The notes beneath the pieces are model-generated. The model was not told the origin of the DNA, did no database searches, and saw nothing but the letters and a program-made list of their open reading frames with translations. A stretch of 35,729 nt of DNA, from contig JAJDZT010000082.1 of assembly GCA_022824525.1 (NCBI GenBank), forward strand, positions 1-35,729, read 5' to 3'. The DNA comes from Silicimonas sp. Its GTDB lineage: Bacteria > Pseudomonadota > Alphaproteobacteria > Rhodobacterales > Rhodobacteraceae. This document shows, piece by piece, positions 18,551-27,028 of this stretch (position 1 is its first letter; each line of letters starts with the position of its first letter). A program made the translations under genes and the position numbers.

Positions 18551-18805
18551 ATGCGCAAACTTCTGATTCTGTCTGCATTAGTGTCTCTGTCGGCCTGTGC
18601 GCAAACCACAGAAGCCGTCAATTCCGACGCGACGCCTGCGAACATCAAGATGGAAACGGCCAAGTATTTCTCGACCAGCCCACGCAACGTGCGCGTTGGA
18701 AGTTTCAGGCAAACGGTGCTTGGAACGGAATACCGCGCGCAAGTCGGCAATCGCATGTTTGACTGCCGCTACACGCGGAAAATCGTTACTTGCAAGAATT
18801 CCTGA
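18551..18805 (+). CDS. Small lipoprotein, unknown function
   Basis: An 84-residue protein starting at ATG 18551, with AAAGGAG at 18535-18541. The N-terminus MRKLLILSALVSLSAC is a clear lipoprotein signal with lipobox LSAC. The mature part has AKYFSTSPRNVRVGSFRQ and ends with NRMFDCRYTRKIVTCKNS; the two later cysteines could form a disulfide. It would be exported and lipid-anchored. No family is recognised. It lies downstream of moaA (84-bp gap) and upstream of a strong hairpin. Confidence 0.8.
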   Translation: MRKLLILSALVSLSACAQTTEAVNSDATPANIKMETAKYFSTSPRNVRVGSFRQTVLGTEYRAQVGNRMFDCRYTRKIVTCKNS

Positions 18806-18815
18806 GGGATCGGGC

Positions 18816-18848
18816 GCTGGCAGGATCGCGAGTGAATATCCTGCCAGC
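18816..18848. terminator. Strong hairpin between convergent genes
   Basis: An 11-bp perfect stem GCTGGCAGGAT (18816-18826) / ATCCTGCCAGC (18838-18848) with an 11-nt loop, extendable by GGG/CCC across one bulge. No T-run follows on either strand. It lies between the small lipoprotein gene and the convergent glmS end, so bidirectional termination or 3'-end protection of mRNA is the natural reading. Confidence 0.55.
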
Positions 18849-18966
18849 CCCTATGGAAGGTTCGCACTTGCCGCGCAACGCGTAATGAATACGTGGCAAG
18901 GCTATGCCCCACGGCCAAGCACATACAATATTCAAGGTGAACTCTCAGTGAACGAGAGCGTCGCGC

Positions 18967-20781
18967 CTACTCGACGGTCACCGATTTCGCCAGATTTCTC
19001 GGTTGGTCGACGTCCGTGCCCTTTGCGACAGCCGTGTAATACGCCAGCAATTGCGCCGGCACGGCGTACACGATCGGCGCACTAAGATCAGGCGCCTGAG
19101 GCATCTCTATCACGCGCCAGACACCCTCGCTCGCAGACGTCGCTCCCTTGCGGTCACTGATCAGAACAATCTGACCACCACGTGCCATGACCTCCTGCAT
19201 GTTGGAGACGGTCTTGTCGAAGAGCGCATCTTGCGGGGCCATGACAATGACAGGCACATTGCGATCAATCAGCGCAATCGGACCGTGCTTGAGTTCGCCA
19301 CTCGCGTAGCCTTCAGCATGTATATAGCTGATTTCTTTGAGTTTTAGGGCACCTTCCATGGCTATGGGGAACATTTGCCCACGGCCAAGGAACAAGACAT
19401 CTTGCGCCTCCGCAAGTTTCTCGCCGGTGACCTCAAGTTCGTCAGAGGCCGCGAGAGCCTGAGAGACAAGGCCCGGCACCGCGCGAAGTTCTGACAAGTG
19501 TTCAGCGAATGCGGCATCGTCGATCTGGCCTCTATCCCGCGCGGCTCTCAGCGTCAGAATGGCAAGCACCAACAGCTGGCATGTGAAGGCCTTGGTGGAT
19601 GCGACACCAATCTCGGCGCCGGCGTGAATCGGCAAAACGACATCGCTTTCGCGGGCAATTGAACTTTCTGGAACGTTCACAACGCTCAGTATCTGGCTGC
19701 GCGTCGCGACATGGCGCAGGGCGGCGAGCGTGTCAGCAGTTTCCCCGGATTGGCTCACAAAAATGGCGAGCGTTTTCGGGCCGATAGGTGCGTTCCGGTA
19801 GCGGAACTCGGACGCGATGTCGACCTCGACCGGAATGCCAGCCATTTGTTCCAGCCAGTATTTTGCGGTCTGGCAGGCATAGAATGCTGTTCCGCAGGCC
19901 ACCATCAGAATGCGTTCCACCTGCGAAAAATCCGGAACGGCGTCCGGGAGGACCAAACCGTCTTCAGTCAGATAATTCTGGAGCGCATCCGAGAGCACGG
20001 CTGGCTGTTCCGCAATTTCCTTGGCCATGAAGTGCTTGTGGCCGCCCTTGCCAATCCGGCTCGTGTCGATCTGGATTTTGCGAACTTCGCGGTTCGCAGC
20101 ACGTCCCTCTGCATCCCAGATTTCTGCGCCGGCGCGTGTCAAAAGCACGCGATCGCCTTCCTCTAGATACGTGATGCGGTCAGTGAGAGGCGCCAACGCA
20201 ATCGCATCCGATCCGATATACATCTCTCCGTCGCCCCAGCCGACCGCCAGCGGCGACCCTTTTCGAGCCGCGATGATCAAGTCGCTTTCGCCGTTGAACA
20301 GGAATGCCAGAGCAAAAGCCCCTTCCAGCCGTGCAATGGTTTGTTCGGCGGCGTCACGGGGGCTGAGGCCTTGGTCCAGGAAGCTCTGTGCGAGAAGGGA
20401 GATGGTTTCCGTGTCGGTCTCAGTCTCGGTCGAATACCCCTTCTCGGACAACTCGCTGCGCAGGTCCCGGAAATTCTCGATGATGCCGTTATGAACGACC
20501 GCAACGGGACCGGAGCGATGCGGGTGTGCGTTTGTCACCGACGGTGCGCCGTGCGTGGCCCAACGCGTGTGACCGATGCCGGATTGGCCAGGTAGTGGCT
20601 CGTGCACCAATAGGTCGGCGAGATTCACGAGTTTTCCGACAGCGCGTCGTCGATCGAGCACGCCTTCGTTGATCGTCGCGATGCCGGCACTGTCGTAGCC
20701 GCGATACTCAAGTCGTTTCAGTGCTTCGACGAGGATCGGAGCTGCTTCGTGCTCGCCGAGAATGCCAACGATTCCACACAT
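18967..20781 (-). CDS. glmS: Glutamine--fructose-6-phosphate aminotransferase
   Basis: The first committed step of UDP-GlcNAc synthesis: fructose-6-P plus glutamine gives glucosamine-6-P. The 604-residue product starts MCGIVGILGEHEAAPILVEAL; Cys2 becomes the N-terminal nucleophile of the class II glutaminase domain after Met removal. GHTRWATHGAPS and HNGIIENF are glutaminase landmarks. Two SIS isomerase domains follow (VACGTAFYAC, SQSGETADTLAAL, EIGVASTKAFTCQ, GRGQMFPIAMEGALKLKEISYIHAE), and the C-terminus is LAKSVTVE. The start 11 codons inside the open frame is set by the required MCGIVG N-terminus. glmU lies 1 bp upstream on the same strand, a two-gene unit. No glmS ribozyme or leader RNA is evident. 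Confidence 0.98.
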   Translation of the reverse strand: MCGIVGILGEHEAAPILVEALKRLEYRGYDSAGIATINEGVLDRRRAVGKLVNLADLLVHEPLPGQSGIGHTRWATHGAPSVTNAHPHRSGPVAVVHNGIIENFRDLRSELSEKGYSTETETDTETISLLAQSFLDQGLSPRDAAEQTIARLEGAFALAFLFNGESDLIIAARKGSPLAVGWGDGEMYIGSDAIALAPLTDRITYLEEGDRVLLTRAGAEIWDAEGRAANREVRKIQIDTSRIGKGGHKHFMAKEIAEQPAVLSDALQNYLTEDGLVLPDAVPDFSQVERILMVACGTAFYACQTAKYWLEQMAGIPVEVDIASEFRYRNAPIGPKTLAIFVSQSGETADTLAALRHVATRSQILSVVNVPESSIARESDVVLPIHAGAEIGVASTKAFTCQLLVLAILTLRAARDRGQIDDAAFAEHLSELRAVPGLVSQALAASDELEVTGEKLAEAQDVLFLGRGQMFPIAMEGALKLKEISYIHAEGYASGELKHGPIALIDRNVPVIVMAPQDALFDKTVSNMQEVMARGGQIVLISDRKGATSASEGVWRVIEMPQAPDLSAPIVYAVPAQLLAYYTAVAKGTDVDQPRNLAKSVTVE

Positions 20782-20782
20782 G

Positions 20783-22150
20783 CTATCCGCCTTTCTTTGC
20801 GGCCTTCGCGGCACGCAGTCGCTGAAAGAGTTTCCGGGCCAGCCCGGTCTTGTTCACTTGGGGTGCCCGCGCCAGAGCCAAGTCGCCGGGGGGCACATCC
20901 TTCGTGATGACACCGCCGGTTGCGGTCATCGCTTCGTCCCCGACGCTTACAGGGGCCACCAGCATCGTGTTTGACCCGATGAAAACGTCATTTCCAATTT
21001 CTGTTTGGTGCTTGAAGACGCCGTCGTAGTTACAGGTGATCACACCTGCACCAATGTTGGTTCGCTCACCGATGGTGGCGTCGCCGACATAGCTCAGGTG
21101 ATTGACCTTTGTTCCATCGCCGATCCGGGCGTTCTTGATCTCGACGAAGTTGCCGACGCGCGTCGCGTTGGACAGTTCGGCCCCGGGTCTGAGACGTGCG
21201 TATGGTCCCACAACTGCGTCAGAGCCGACATGTGCACCTTCCAGATGCGAAAAAGCGCGGATACGTGCACCACTTTCGACCGTCACGCCCGGTCCAAAAA
21301 CCACGTAGGGCTCGATGGTCGCATCGCGTCCGACCTCTGTATCAAAACTGAAATAGACAGTGTCGGCGGCCTGAAGCGTGATCCCGTTGTCGAGTGCTTT
21401 TGCACGCGCGCTTTCTTGGAATACGCGCTCCGCCTCGGCCAGATCCGACCGGGTGTTGATGCCGAGAGTTTCTGCCTCCGGGCAGGTGACAACCTTGGTT
21501 ACCAAACCTTCCGTCGCCGCCAATTGCACGATGTCAGTCAAGTAGTACTCGCCAGCAGCGTTGTCATTCCCCACGGCGGCTGAAAGGCGCAAAAGCGTTT
21601 CGGTATCAGCAAGGATAACGCCGGAATTGCAGAGTGTTATGGCCCGCTCTTCCTCGGTCGCGTCCTTGAACTCAACGATGCGGAGCAGCGTGTCGCCATC
21701 TGTAATCAAACGACCGTATCGCCCAGGGTCCCGGGCTTCGAAGCCAAGGAAAACGATATCGGCGTCCTGTCCGCGCATCGCACTCATCTTTTCCAGGGTG
21801 TCCGGTTTGATGAAAGGTGTATCGCCAAACAGAATTGCCGTATCGCCACCGGCGCCGTCCAGCGCAGACGCTGTCTGAACGACGGCATGAGCTGTGCCGA
21901 GCTGTTCCGTTTGTTCGGCGATCAGGATATCAGGGTCGACCAGTTTCGCCGCTCTAGTCACTTCTTCAGCACCGTGCCCAACAACAATCACGCGACGACC
22001 ATCCAGCGACGCAGCCGATTGCAGCGCGTGTTGAAACAGCGGCGCTCCGGCGACTTCGTGTAACACTTTGGGCAAATCGGATTGCATCCGCGTGCCTTCA
22101 CCGGCGGCGAGAAGGATCAAGTGGGTGGGCATATGCTCGGCCATCGTCAA
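20783..22150 (-). CDS. glmU: Bifunctional GlcNAc-1-P uridyltransferase / glucosamine-1-P acetyltransferase
   Basis: This enzyme catalyses the last two steps to UDP-GlcNAc for peptidoglycan and LPS. The N-terminal pyrophosphorylase domain has LILLAAGEGTRMQSDLPKVLHEVAG, AEQTEQLGTAHAV, FGDTPFI and GEYYLTDIV. The C-terminal left-handed beta-helix (from about residue 260) carries hexapeptide repeats, RVGNFVEIKNARIG, GAGVITCNYDGVFKHQTEIGN and TATGGVITKDVPPG. Length 455 is standard. The start is either TTG at 22150 (9 nt after GGAG) or ATG at 22144 (15 nt after it); an ATG at 22132 would be too far from the site. It is upstream of glmS and divergent from gph. Confidence 0.97.
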   Translation of the reverse strand: MTMAEHMPTHLILLAAGEGTRMQSDLPKVLHEVAGAPLFQHALQSAASLDGRRVIVVGHGAEEVTRAAKLVDPDILIAEQTEQLGTAHAVVQTASALDGAGGDTAILFGDTPFIKPDTLEKMSAMRGQDADIVFLGFEARDPGRYGRLITDGDTLLRIVEFKDATEEERAITLCNSGVILADTETLLRLSAAVGNDNAAGEYYLTDIVQLAATEGLVTKVVTCPEAETLGINTRSDLAEAERVFQESARAKALDNGITLQAADTVYFSFDTEVGRDATIEPYVVFGPGVTVESGARIRAFSHLEGAHVGSDAVVGPYARLRPGAELSNATRVGNFVEIKNARIGDGTKVNHLSYVGDATIGERTNIGAGVITCNYDGVFKHQTEIGNDVFIGSNTMLVAPVSVGDEAMTATGGVITKDVPPGDLALARAPQVNKTGLARKLFQRLRAAKAAKKGG

Positions 22151-22257
22151 AAATACTTGCTCCTTTTACCCAGCGGACCACGTGTCGCAAAGATTGCTTT
22201 GCATCAACTTGTATTTCCAAGGATTACAGCAAGTGCAGTAGATTGCCGAGGAACGAC

Positions 22258-22926
22258 ATGAAAACAGTCATTTGTGATCTTGATGGGACACTTGCGGACA
22301 CAAGCGGTGATCTGATTGCTGCGGCAAACGCCTGTTTTGTTGCAGATGGGCTTGGCGCGCTACTGGATGCAGAGGCTGACAAGTTGACTGCATTTCACGG
22401 AGGGCGCGCAATGTTGCAGCTCGGTCTGAGGCGCGCAGGCATCAACGATCCAAAAAAGATCGATGCACAATATCCGCAACTTCTTGAGTATTATGCCGAA
22501 AACATCAACGTACACACCCGGCTCTACCCGGGTGTCCGGCAGGCCCTCGAAGAAATGTTGGCCGCCGGATATCGTCTTGGGATCTGCACCAACAAGCCGT
22601 CCGGACTGGCCGAGCTACTGTTACAAAAGCTTGAGGTCCGTGATTACTTCGGCTCGATGATCGGAGCGGACACCTTGCCAGTGAGGAAACCCGATCCGGC
22701 ACCATACCTAGCGGCTGTTCGGGATGCAGGAGGGGACCCCGGGAACTCGTTTCTTGTTGGCGACACGGAAACCGATGTGAAAACCGCTCGCGCGGCAGGT
22801 GTTCCCGTCGTTCTGGTCAGTTTCGGACCGGAAGGCGAGGGCGTGAGCCGATTGAAACCCGATGCGCTGTTGCCCCACTACGCGGAGCTTGGCAGGGTGG
22901 CCGCGGAGGTTTTGGAGCAGTCATGA
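22258..22926 (+). CDS. gph: Phosphoglycolate phosphatase-type HAD hydrolase
   Basis: A 222-residue HAD-superfamily phosphatase. The four HAD motifs are visible: CDLDGTLADT at the N-terminus (nucleophile Asp), CTNKPS (motif II Thr), KPDPAPY (motif III Lys) and VGDTETDVKTAR (motif IV acidic pair). The helical cap domain with LYPGVRQALEEM fits Gph, which removes 2-phosphoglycolate produced by DNA repair or photorespiration. The start is ATG 22258 after GAGGA. It overlaps the next gene by 4 bp. HAD substrate ranges are broad, so the specific activity is an inference; context with an aminotransferase could suggest a different sugar-phosphate substrate. Confidence 0.85.
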   Translation: MKTVICDLDGTLADTSGDLIAAANACFVADGLGALLDAEADKLTAFHGGRAMLQLGLRRAGINDPKKIDAQYPQLLEYYAENINVHTRLYPGVRQALEEMLAAGYRLGICTNKPSGLAELLLQKLEVRDYFGSMIGADTLPVRKPDPAPYLAAVRDAGGDPGNSFLVGDTETDVKTARAAGVPVVLVSFGPEGEGVSRLKPDALLPHYAELGRVAAEVLEQS

Positions 22927-24101
22927 AATTCGAAGGGAGCTTCACGCAACAGGAGCCGATTCCAGAAGCCGGGATCGCCGCGGCCAACGCTGTCATGCAG
23001 AGCGGTCGGCTCCATCGCTACAACACGTCGGGTGATGAGCTCGGGGAAACAGCGTTGCTCGAAAAGGAGTTTGCCGCGTTCACAGGTGCCACCTACGCAT
23101 TGGCCGTCACATCAGGCGGTTATGCCTTGGCGACAGCACTCCGCTCTTTGGGAGTGGAGCCGGGCCACAAGGTGCTTACAAACGCCTTCACCCTGGCACC
23201 TGTTCCGGGCTCGATCGCCGCTGTTGGGGCAACACCGATATTCGTTGAAACGACTGAAGCGCTCGTCATCGATCTCGACGATCTGGCGACCAAAGCGGAA
23301 CAGAGCACCGCCAAGGTGCTCATGTTAAGCCATATGCGCGGCCATCAACCGGACATGGCGGCGCTCGTAGATATTGCAGAGGAACTCGGCCTTTCAATTA
23401 TTGAAGATTGTGCTCACACGATGGGCGGGCGATCGGGAAACGTGGTTTCGGGGCGGCATGGGCTAATCGCCTGTTATTCAACCCAGACCTACAAACATAT
23501 CAATTCTGGGGAAGGCGGCTTCCTTGTCACGGATGACGCAGACATAGCAGCGCGTGCCACGCTCTTGTCGGGAAGCTACATGCTCTACGACCGCCACGGC
23601 GCCGGACCCGAGCTGGATGCTTTTGAACCTTTTCGCGACACGACGCCAAACGTCTCGGGGCGAATGGACAATCTGCGTGCCGCGATCCTGCGCCCTCAGC
23701 TCGCAGTCTTGCCCGATCGTGTGGCACGCTGGGCCGCTCTACACGACGCAATGGAGCAGGGACTTCGACATGTTCCCGGCGTGCACCTGATCCGCCGAGA
23801 CCCGTCTCTCGAACGGGTGGGGTCCTCATTCCAGTTCGTCATGCCGGAGAAAAGAGCGGAATGGATTGCTGATTTTGTATCCCGTTGCAGTGCGCGCGGG
23901 GTCGAATTGAAATGGTTCGGCGCCAAACGCGCGCATGGCTTCACGTCATCGCATCGAAATTGGGCCTATGCCGGTCGCTTCGCCTTGCCGCGCACAGACC
24001 GCGTTTTGGCGGGACTGCTCGACATGCGTTTGCCGCTGACCTTCAGTGAGGCGGACTGTGCGACCATTTCCGAAATCATTCGCGACGAAGCGGGCAAGTA
24101 G
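22923..24101 (+). CDS. DegT/DnrJ/EryC1/StrS-family PLP aminotransferase
   Basis: A 392-residue type I fold PLP enzyme. It has the family layout: RLHRYNTSG at the N-terminus, FTGATYALAVTSGGYALATALRSLGV (cofactor phosphate region), NAFTLAPVPGSIAAVGATPIFVE, IIEDCAHTMGG (Asp contacting the PLP nitrogen) and CYSTQTYKHINSGEGGFLVT, where the Lys of YKH is the expected Schiff-base residue. These enzymes usually aminate nucleotide-linked keto-sugars for surface polysaccharides or antibiotics. Here no sugar dehydratase or glycosyltransferase is adjacent. It is translationally coupled to the gph-like phosphatase (ATGA overlap), and both are divergent from glmU-glmS. The substrate is unknown. Confidence 0.9.
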   Translation: MKFEGSFTQQEPIPEAGIAAANAVMQSGRLHRYNTSGDELGETALLEKEFAAFTGATYALAVTSGGYALATALRSLGVEPGHKVLTNAFTLAPVPGSIAAVGATPIFVETTEALVIDLDDLATKAEQSTAKVLMLSHMRGHQPDMAALVDIAEELGLSIIEDCAHTMGGRSGNVVSGRHGLIACYSTQTYKHINSGEGGFLVTDDADIAARATLLSGSYMLYDRHGAGPELDAFEPFRDTTPNVSGRMDNLRAAILRPQLAVLPDRVARWAALHDAMEQGLRHVPGVHLIRRDPSLERVGSSFQFVMPEKRAEWIADFVSRCSARGVELKWFGAKRAHGFTSSHRNWAYAGRFALPRTDRVLAGLLDMRLPLTFSEADCATISEIIRDEAGK

Positions 24102-24528
24102 ACGGCGGCAGACCGTGGGCTTCTGTGCCTACCTGCACAGCGTATGAGCTGCAGGAGGCCCGCAACGCGGCGGTGAAATATCAGGATATTCGTGATGCGA
24201 GACGAGCCGGATGGCAGCTCTTTCGGGCAAAGCGCCGTACATGCAGCGTCACTACAGCTATGCGAACGGTCGGCCTATGCGCGGAACAAAGAGATCGGCT
24301 TTCCAAGCCCTCCAACGTGGTTTGCATGGCGATAGGCGCGAATAAGGCGCTTATTGCCCTGTCTTGTGTCGCTGACTGCTTGGCGAAAGGTGCCCACGCG
24401 TTGTAAGCCTCTGACGTGGGCGGACTTTTGAAAATCATTGCGGAGCGCGTGATTCTGGCGACCCGTTCGGGTTTCGGAACAGAAATCCATCAATCGATTC
24501 CAAAGAAAATCCGTGTGTTAGGTGACTT
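24102..24528. other. 427-bp region without a well-supported gene
   Basis: No reading frame here has both a good start site and a recognisable product. One inverted repeat, GCCCACG (24392-24398) / CGTGGGC (24415-24421) with a 16-nt loop and a following GGACTTTTG, could be a weak terminator. A 46-codon frame is listed separately with low confidence. The region may hold the promoter of the gene starting at 24529. It could also be the remains of a decayed gene, since two overlapping frames both look partly protein-like. Confidence 0.5.
24195..24335 (+). CDS. Possible small protein or gene remnant (46 residues)
   Basis: ATG at 24195 to TAG 24333-24335. The tail reads CERSAYARNKEIGFPSPPTWFAWR, which looks like coding sequence because of its aromatic and Gly/Pro composition, but no Shine-Dalgarno is present and no family is recognised. 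A neighbouring frame starting at 24125 also looks partly protein-like before losing that character, so an old frameshifted gene is possible. Confidence 0.2.
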   Translation: MRDEPDGSSFGQSAVHAASLQLCERSAYARNKEIGFPSPPTWFAWR

Positions 24529-24819
24529 TTGCCACGCAAGGTCTTGATCGTCACTGCAATCTTGTGTCTTCTGTCAGGCGGGCTGGGCCTTTGGCTGGGG
24601 ATGCTGGACGCGCGCAGAAGCGAAACCGACATCATTAATTCAGCAGCGGCTCTTTGGAGTGCGGAAACGGGTATTTCAGACGTGGCAAGCTGCCTCGCCT
24701 GGGTGCGACCTGAAGACGTGATCTGGTTGGAGGTGCGCTGCGGTATGGGCGAAACAAAAAGAAGTTACGTGTTCGACACGAAAGGTCGGTTGATCCGCCA
24801 GTCGGGGCCGGAAACATGA
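24529..24819 (+). CDS. Small membrane-anchored protein, unknown
   Basis: A 96-residue product from a TTG start (MPRKVLIVTAILCLLSGGLGLWLGM), preceded at short distance by AGGTGA. One N-terminal transmembrane or signal-anchor segment covers about residues 5-24. The remainder is a small domain with two cysteines (VASCLAW, EVRCGMG) and a C-terminal RSYVFDTKGRLIRQSGPET strand pair, presumably periplasmic. No family recognised. It overlaps the next gene by 4 bp (ATGA), indicating a shared transcript with the LprI-like gene and acyl-CoA synthetase. Confidence 0.6.
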   Translation: MPRKVLIVTAILCLLSGGLGLWLGMLDARRSETDIINSAAALWSAETGISDVASCLAWVRPEDVIWLEVRCGMGETKRSYVFDTKGRLIRQSGPET

Positions 24820-25310
24820 CACTTCGCTTCGTGAATTGGATCATCCTCGTCGTTTCGGCGATCATAATGTCCACAGTGATCGCGCGTGCCGAGACACAGC
24901 AAGACGCGGTTTTGAGCTGCTTCTCCAACATGGAACGCGGTGTGGCTTGGGAAACCTGCCTTGAGACCATGTTCGCACCTTGCGCCGGGCAGGATGTTGG
25001 CAGCCCGTCTCACCTCGGATGTCTCTCCCAAGAGCGGGAGAACTGGCGCGATGCCAAGTTCAAGGCGGAAACGGGTGTGCTGGAACGGCTCTCCGAGGAT
25101 GGCATGACCGAACTGTCAGGACTTATGCTGGCTTGGCCCAAATTCGTCGAAGACAAGTGCAAGGCCGTTGCCGAAAGCCGTGCTACCATCAGTTCCGAGG
25201 CCGCGTCGTTGGGTTGCCAAATCTCTGAACTCGCACTTCTGACAAACGAAATGACCGCGTGTCTCAACGGGGTGTCGTCAGAAGCCTATTGCCAGCTTCG
25301 AGACGAGTGA
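24816..25310 (+). CDS. Secreted cysteine-containing protein, distant LprI/DUF1311-like
   Basis: A 164-residue protein with a signal peptide (hydrophobic about 8-22, cleavage plausible after ARA). The mature protein has eight cysteines (SCFS, ETCLE, APCAG, LGCLS, DKCKAV, LGCQI, TACL, YCQL), suggesting several disulfides in the periplasm. The order of W-x-x-FVEDKCK and then ASLGCQISELALLTNEM resembles the LprI pattern 'W..FRDAxC ... asCRLdMTxxRxxEL' seen clearly in the gene at 27029, so the two may be distant paralogues. LprI-type domains include lysozyme inhibitors, but this function is only inferred. The ATG overlaps the upstream gene, and the end overlaps the next start (GTGA). Confidence 0.65.
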   Translation: MTLRFVNWIILVVSAIIMSTVIARAETQQDAVLSCFSNMERGVAWETCLETMFAPCAGQDVGSPSHLGCLSQERENWRDAKFKAETGVLERLSEDGMTELSGLMLAWPKFVEDKCKAVAESRATISSEAASLGCQISELALLTNEMTACLNGVSSEAYCQLRDE

Positions 25311-26872
25311 CGACAGGCGCCAATACACTATCTAAAACAGCGAGTTACAGAGAGCTTCGCGACCACTTCCAGTGGTCGCTTCCGAACCGTCTCAACATGG
25401 CGGAGCAATGTCTTGCGTCCCCTCATGATCGCTGTGCCATCATTGATCTTTCCGGTTCGCAGTGTCGTGAAATCTCTATCGCGGAATTGGGCGAGATGTC
25501 TGCGCGTTTGGCGCAAACGCTTATTGTGAAAGGTGTGGAGCCCGGCGACCGGGTTGGCGTTCTTCGTAGTCAGGACCCGTGGTGTGCTGCCGCGCATCTC
25601 GCCATTTGGCGGATGGGTGCCATTTCCGTTCCCTTGTTCAAGCTGTTCAAGCGCGACGCGTTGAAGACGCGCGTCAGCGACGCAGGCTGCGCGATAATTG
25701 TCACCGATTCAGAGAGCAGTGCGTCACTGACGGGATTGGCCGACCCGCTGGTCCCTGAAACTGACCTGTCCGACGGGACTCTCGAAGGATTTGCAGAGAC
25801 CAAACCGGACACGCCAGCCTGTTTGATCTACACTTCCGGAACAACCGGTGCGCCGAAGGGGGCGCTTCACGGACACCGCATGCTGACCGGGCATCTGCCC
25901 GGTGTGGAGATGAGCCACGGCTTTCTCGGTCAGCCCGGAGACTGTCTTTGGACGCCTGCAGATTGGGCGTGGATCGGGGGGCTTTTTGACGTTCTGATGC
26001 CCGGTCTCGCTCTCGGTGTTCCCGTTGTTGCAGCACGCATGTCGAAGTTCACGCCCGAGGCTTGTTTACGAGTCGTCAGGGAAGGGCATGTGCGAAACGT
26101 GTTTTTCCCTCCTACCGCGTTGCGCATGCTCAAGGCGGCGGATCTGCGTATTCCTGGTCTGCGTTCCGTTGCCAGTGGAGGAGAGCCATTGGGTGCAGAG
26201 ATGCTGGCTTGGGGGCGGGCCGTGCTTGGCGTTGAGATTAACGAGTTTTACGGCCAGACCGAGTGCAACATGGTGGCCAGTTCCTGCGGGTCGCTTTTCG
26301 ATGCAATACCTGGCGCGATAGGGCGTGCTGTGCCTGGCTTTGACGTTGCTGTCGTTGATGAAACCGGTCAGCCAACCGATCAGGAAGGGGACATAGCTGT
26401 ACGGCGGGGGGCCGCCTCCATGATGCTGGGGTATTGGAATAAGCCAGCCGAAACCGAGGAAAAGTTCCGTGGTGAGTGGCTCATTACCGGGGATCGTGGT
26501 GTCATCGAAGATGGTTTCATCCGGTTCGTCGGGCGTGAGGACGACGTGATTACCTCTGGTGGTTACCGGATTGGTCCGGCCGAAATCGAGGATTGCCTGC
26601 TGACCCATCCTGCTGTTGCGACGGTTGGTGTGGTGGGCAAGCCCGATCCTGTAAGAACCGAGATTGTGAAAGCCTACGTGGTCCTGAAGGACGGCACGCG
26701 GCCAAGCGAGGCTGAATTGCAAGAATGGGTCAAGGATCGTTTGGCGGCATATTCGTATCCTCGCGAGATCGCGTATCTCCAAAGCTTGCCAATGACCGTC
26801 ACCGGTAAAGTGATCCGCAAACAACTCAAAGCGCGCGCGATCGCGGAGTTGGACCCGGCAAAACGAGATTAA
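25307..26872 (+). CDS. AMP-dependent acyl-CoA synthetase
   Basis: An ATP-dependent ligase that forms an acyl-CoA through an acyl-adenylate. I chose the GTG at 25307, which overlaps the upstream stop (GTGA) and gives 521 residues; a GTG at 25259 would overlap by 52 bp. Motifs: LIYTSGTTGAPKGALHGH (P-loop), VASGGEPLGAEML, EFYGQTECN (A5), TGDRGVIEDGFIRFVGREDDVITSGGYRIGP (A7-A8 hinge) and TVTGKVIRKQL with the catalytic Lys (A10). The overall pattern is closest to acetyl-CoA or medium-chain acyl-CoA synthetases. The partner genes (small secreted proteins) give no substrate clue. Confidence 0.93.
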   Translation: MTTGANTLSKTASYRELRDHFQWSLPNRLNMAEQCLASPHDRCAIIDLSGSQCREISIAELGEMSARLAQTLIVKGVEPGDRVGVLRSQDPWCAAAHLAIWRMGAISVPLFKLFKRDALKTRVSDAGCAIIVTDSESSASLTGLADPLVPETDLSDGTLEGFAETKPDTPACLIYTSGTTGAPKGALHGHRMLTGHLPGVEMSHGFLGQPGDCLWTPADWAWIGGLFDVLMPGLALGVPVVAARMSKFTPEACLRVVREGHVRNVFFPPTALRMLKAADLRIPGLRSVASGGEPLGAEMLAWGRAVLGVEINEFYGQTECNMVASSCGSLFDAIPGAIGRAVPGFDVAVVDETGQPTDQEGDIAVRRGAASMMLGYWNKPAETEEKFRGEWLITGDRGVIEDGFIRFVGREDDVITSGGYRIGPAEIEDCLLTHPAVATVGVVGKPDPVRTEIVKAYVVLKDGTRPSEAELQEWVKDRLAAYSYPREIAYLQSLPMTVTGKVIRKQLKARAIAELDPAKRD

Positions 26873-27028
26873 CTCCGTAAAATGCACTCCTTGAGCGTGC
26901 TGTCATTAATGCACTGAAAAAATTGGAGTAATTCCCGCTTTCCGCTTCGCATGCAAAGTGCCGACAAGCCAAACAACGAAGGCCGGGATCTTCTAAAATC
27001 CTAACGAAATGACTATGTGTGAAACGTA

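Noticed and set aside
24125..24406. A 93-codon plus-strand frame after the DegT gene
   Set aside because: No Shine-Dalgarno and no family likeness; only its first third looks protein-like, so at most it is part of a decayed gene.
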